Source: JBFYKJ01 sp041306005 (lineage in GTDB: Archaea; Altiarchaeota; Altiarchaeia; JAFGQM01). Taken from it: a stretch of DNA of 18,280 nucleotides. Positions 18,216 to 18,280 of this stretch are shown piece after piece (the first letter of the stretch is position 1; each line of letters begins with the position of its first letter). The notes under the pieces are model-generated. The model was not told where the DNA came from, did no database searches, and saw nothing but the letters and a program-made list of their open reading frames with translations. The stretch lies in NCBI GenBank assembly GCA_041306005.1, contig JBFYKJ010000101.1, forward strand, positions 1 through 18,280, written 5' to 3'. The position numbers were made by a program, and so were the translations under genes.

Positions 18216-18280
18216 GCTCAAATGGACTAATCTATGTGCTTTCTTGCATTGCCGAAGGAAACCCCAGCCCTGAAGAAGTG

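Overview
This is archaeal DNA of fairly high G+C with dense coding. The evidence is the gene set: eS8, eS27, the alpha subunit of aIF2, Nop10, prefoldin beta, a PAC2-type proteasome assembly chaperone, endonuclease Q, archaeal-type TruD and archaeal-type GAPN. In addition, many genes have an AT-rich TATA-like box about 25-40 bases before the start codon and no clear Shine-Dalgarno site, which suggests leaderless transcripts. I cannot place the lineage securely. A DPANN-type or euryarchaeal genome recovered from a metagenome would fit. The first 16 bases match the 3' end of the standard Illumina read-1 adapter, so base 1 is an artificial contig edge.

Layout. 17-70 (-) is the beginning of ilvD, cut by the contig edge. 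182-1132 (-) is an unrecognised, very basic protein. 1259-2988 (+) is a two-gene unit, a DUF1858 redox-disulfide protein overlapping a gapN-like aldehyde dehydrogenase by ATGA. 3047-3238 (-) is a small two-helix membrane protein. 3367-4733 (+) is prefoldin beta plus a DHH phosphoesterase. 4821-5183 is eS8, behind a tandemly duplicated TATA-box segment. 5291-6019 is a CCG-domain iron-sulfur protein. 6059-7424 is eS27, aIF2-alpha and Nop10. 7494-9143 holds two adjacent, diverged paralogues of a family I do not recognise, sitting between nop10 and the PAC2 gene (9259-10044), genes that are usually neighbours in archaea. 10137-11408 is endonuclease Q, closed by a hairpin terminator.

11437-15931 (-) is the most unusual part: two large, related, membrane-anchored secreted proteins. 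Between them they carry three copies of a domain of about 150 residues with the hallmarks E-[LI/V]-G-N, Y..G...GW and W.FDP. They also share a cysteine-containing middle module and a ZU5-like C-terminal domain, followed by a stalk with N-glycosylation sequons and a C-terminal membrane anchor. The hallmark region of the first domain resembles the active-site region of lysozyme-like enzymes. That is a hypothesis, not an identification. 16012-16431 (+) is a divergently transcribed DUF457/YdjM-like membrane protein. 16497-17732 (+) is truD. 17763-18215 (-) is an unrecognised protein.

The central block (prefoldin, eS8, eS27, aIF2-alpha, Nop10, PAC2) is an information-processing and protein-quality region typical of archaea. 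gapN and ilvD point to sugar catabolism and branched-chain amino acid synthesis. The secreted pair is the accessory, cell-surface part. No gene-free stretch exceeds 300 bases. I found no tRNA, rRNA, CRISPR array or insertion sequence.
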